A DNA stretch of 64,000 nucleotides from Microglena sp. YARC (lineage: Eukaryota; Chlorophyta; Chlorophyceae; Chlamydomonadales; Chlamydomonadaceae), in NCBI GenBank assembly GCA_022414725.1, contig CM039462.1:51930997-51994996 (forward strand). Reading direction: 5' to 3'. The notes beneath the pieces were generated by a model that made no database searches, was not told the DNA's origin, and was given only the letters and a program-made list of their open reading frames with translations. The position numbers and the translations under genes were made by a program. Positions 63,340 through 64,000 of this stretch are shown piece after piece; positions within the stretch are counted from its first letter, which is position 1; each line of letters opens with the position of its first letter.

Positions 63340-63500
63340 CTCCACTTTTTCAGGCAAAATTCCCGAGAATTCTCAGAATTCTCGATTCTCAGGCCGAATT
63401 GTCAGAATTCTCAGGCCAAGTTCCCAGACCAAATTCTCAAGATCAAGGTACGAACTACGTACTATGAAGCGTTTCGAAAATCTAATTACAAATTATCCGA
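63340..63500. mobile_element. Diverged family-E MITE fragment
   Basis: Contains TTCTCAGAATTCTCGATTCT, CAGGCCAAGTTC and other words of the 4697-4873 element, rearranged and with intact ends missing. Confidence 0.4.
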
Positions 63501-63542
63501 TAAATGGCTATTATCCAAGCCCTCTTGATATGGTACTGTGAT

Positions 63543-63788
63543 GGGCGGGATTCTAGGTAATGATAGCGCCTGGTGGGGCGTGGTGTTAAGGGAGCCCGTC
63601 TTACGCGGGTGGGGAGTGGTCGCCTACCTCAACTGGACAAGCTACCATCGCGGTTGACAACGACCTGCAACGCCAAGAGCGACCAAAGGGGGAGTCGAAC
63701 CCCCGACTCTTCATTCTTACAGTGATTCAGTCTACCACTAGACCAATGCATATCACCGAAAGAGGCTAGGGCGGGATTATAAGTAATG
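63543..63788 (-). mobile_element. tRNA-derived SINE-like element (copy 2) with target-site duplication
   Basis: The body (63563-63768, minus) has A box TTGGTCTAGTGGTAGAC and a perfect B box GGTTCGACTCC about 40 bp later. It continues with GCAGGTCGTTGTCAACC, GATGGTAGCTTGTCCAGT and the CACCAGGCGCTAT tail, as in copy 1. It is flanked by GGGCGGGATTCTAGGTAATG (63543-63562) and GGGCGGGATTATAAGTAATG (63769-63788), a 20-bp direct repeat with two mismatches. Confidence 0.8.
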
Positions 63789-64000
63789 CCATATAATCGT
63801 ACAATCATGTTTATTCAAGCTTAGGCAAGTCCCTATAGCTTGATGACCTACAATTGCTTGGTTGTGTGCTTTCTCTTGATAGGGCGGGGACTACGCCCTA
63901 TGTGCGTAAGATCCTGCAGTCAAGCAGTGAATAACCCAGGCCTTCATAATACATGATTCATAGTACATTAGTACCTGTTTGGCAGTATCCAATCGTACTA
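63789..64000. other. Unassigned right edge
   Basis: No feature recognised. Confidence 0.4.

Overview
Eukaryotic nuclear DNA, crowded with repeats. Introns with GT-AG borders, retrotransposon remains, many miniature inverted-repeat elements and very long micro- and minisatellites all point to a large, repeat-rich protist genome. CCCTAAA telomere-like units inside one inverted repeat and a receptor-kinase style protein suggest the green lineage; a prasinophyte alga such as Cymbomonas would fit. The species is inference and was not checked. No bacterial-type operons, rRNA genes or CRISPR arrays were seen.

Left third (about 3.8-24.7 kb, minus strand): one large, ten-exon gene model. Its exons join in phase throughout and encode a LamG/concanavalin-like ectodomain, a single transmembrane helix, a long disordered cytoplasmic region with a polyQ tract, and a TKL/receptor-like protein kinase domain up to DFG. 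The 3' end of the kinase (activation loop, APE and beyond) was not found and probably lies left of position 1. The introns hold large tandem arrays (periods of 110, 84, 40, 62, 34, about 120 and 80 bp, and a GAT/GGT array of nearly 700 bp) and several dispersed elements. Some kinase exons are flanked by partial, decayed copies of their own edges.

Middle (about 24.7-53 kb): mainly mobile-element debris and satellites. It includes a tRNA-like SINE, a decayed minus-strand Copia element (26.1-27.2 kb), stacked 3' ends of plus-strand Copia elements (29.9-32.5 kb), an unrecognised Met/Pro-rich protein with an acidic C-terminus (36.67-37.45 kb, minus), a 113-bp satellite of about 23 units (42.0-44.6 kb), and a nearly complete LTR element (46.38-51.17 kb). 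That LTR element has gag, a zinc knuckle and a protease but no visible integrase or reverse transcriptase; an unrecognised ORF sits where they should be.

Right end (about 53.8-62.9 kb, plus strand): a second multi-exon gene model ending in a 787-residue last exon. The product looks largely disordered, with internal repeats carrying RVxF-like motifs. One internal exon lies at the end of a series of tandem exon copies, several of them broken. A second SINE copy, with a 20-bp target-site duplication, lies near the right edge.

Nothing indicates how the two genes work together. The first is a plausible cell-surface signalling kinase; the second has no assignable function. Most other open frames in the window are by-products of repeats.
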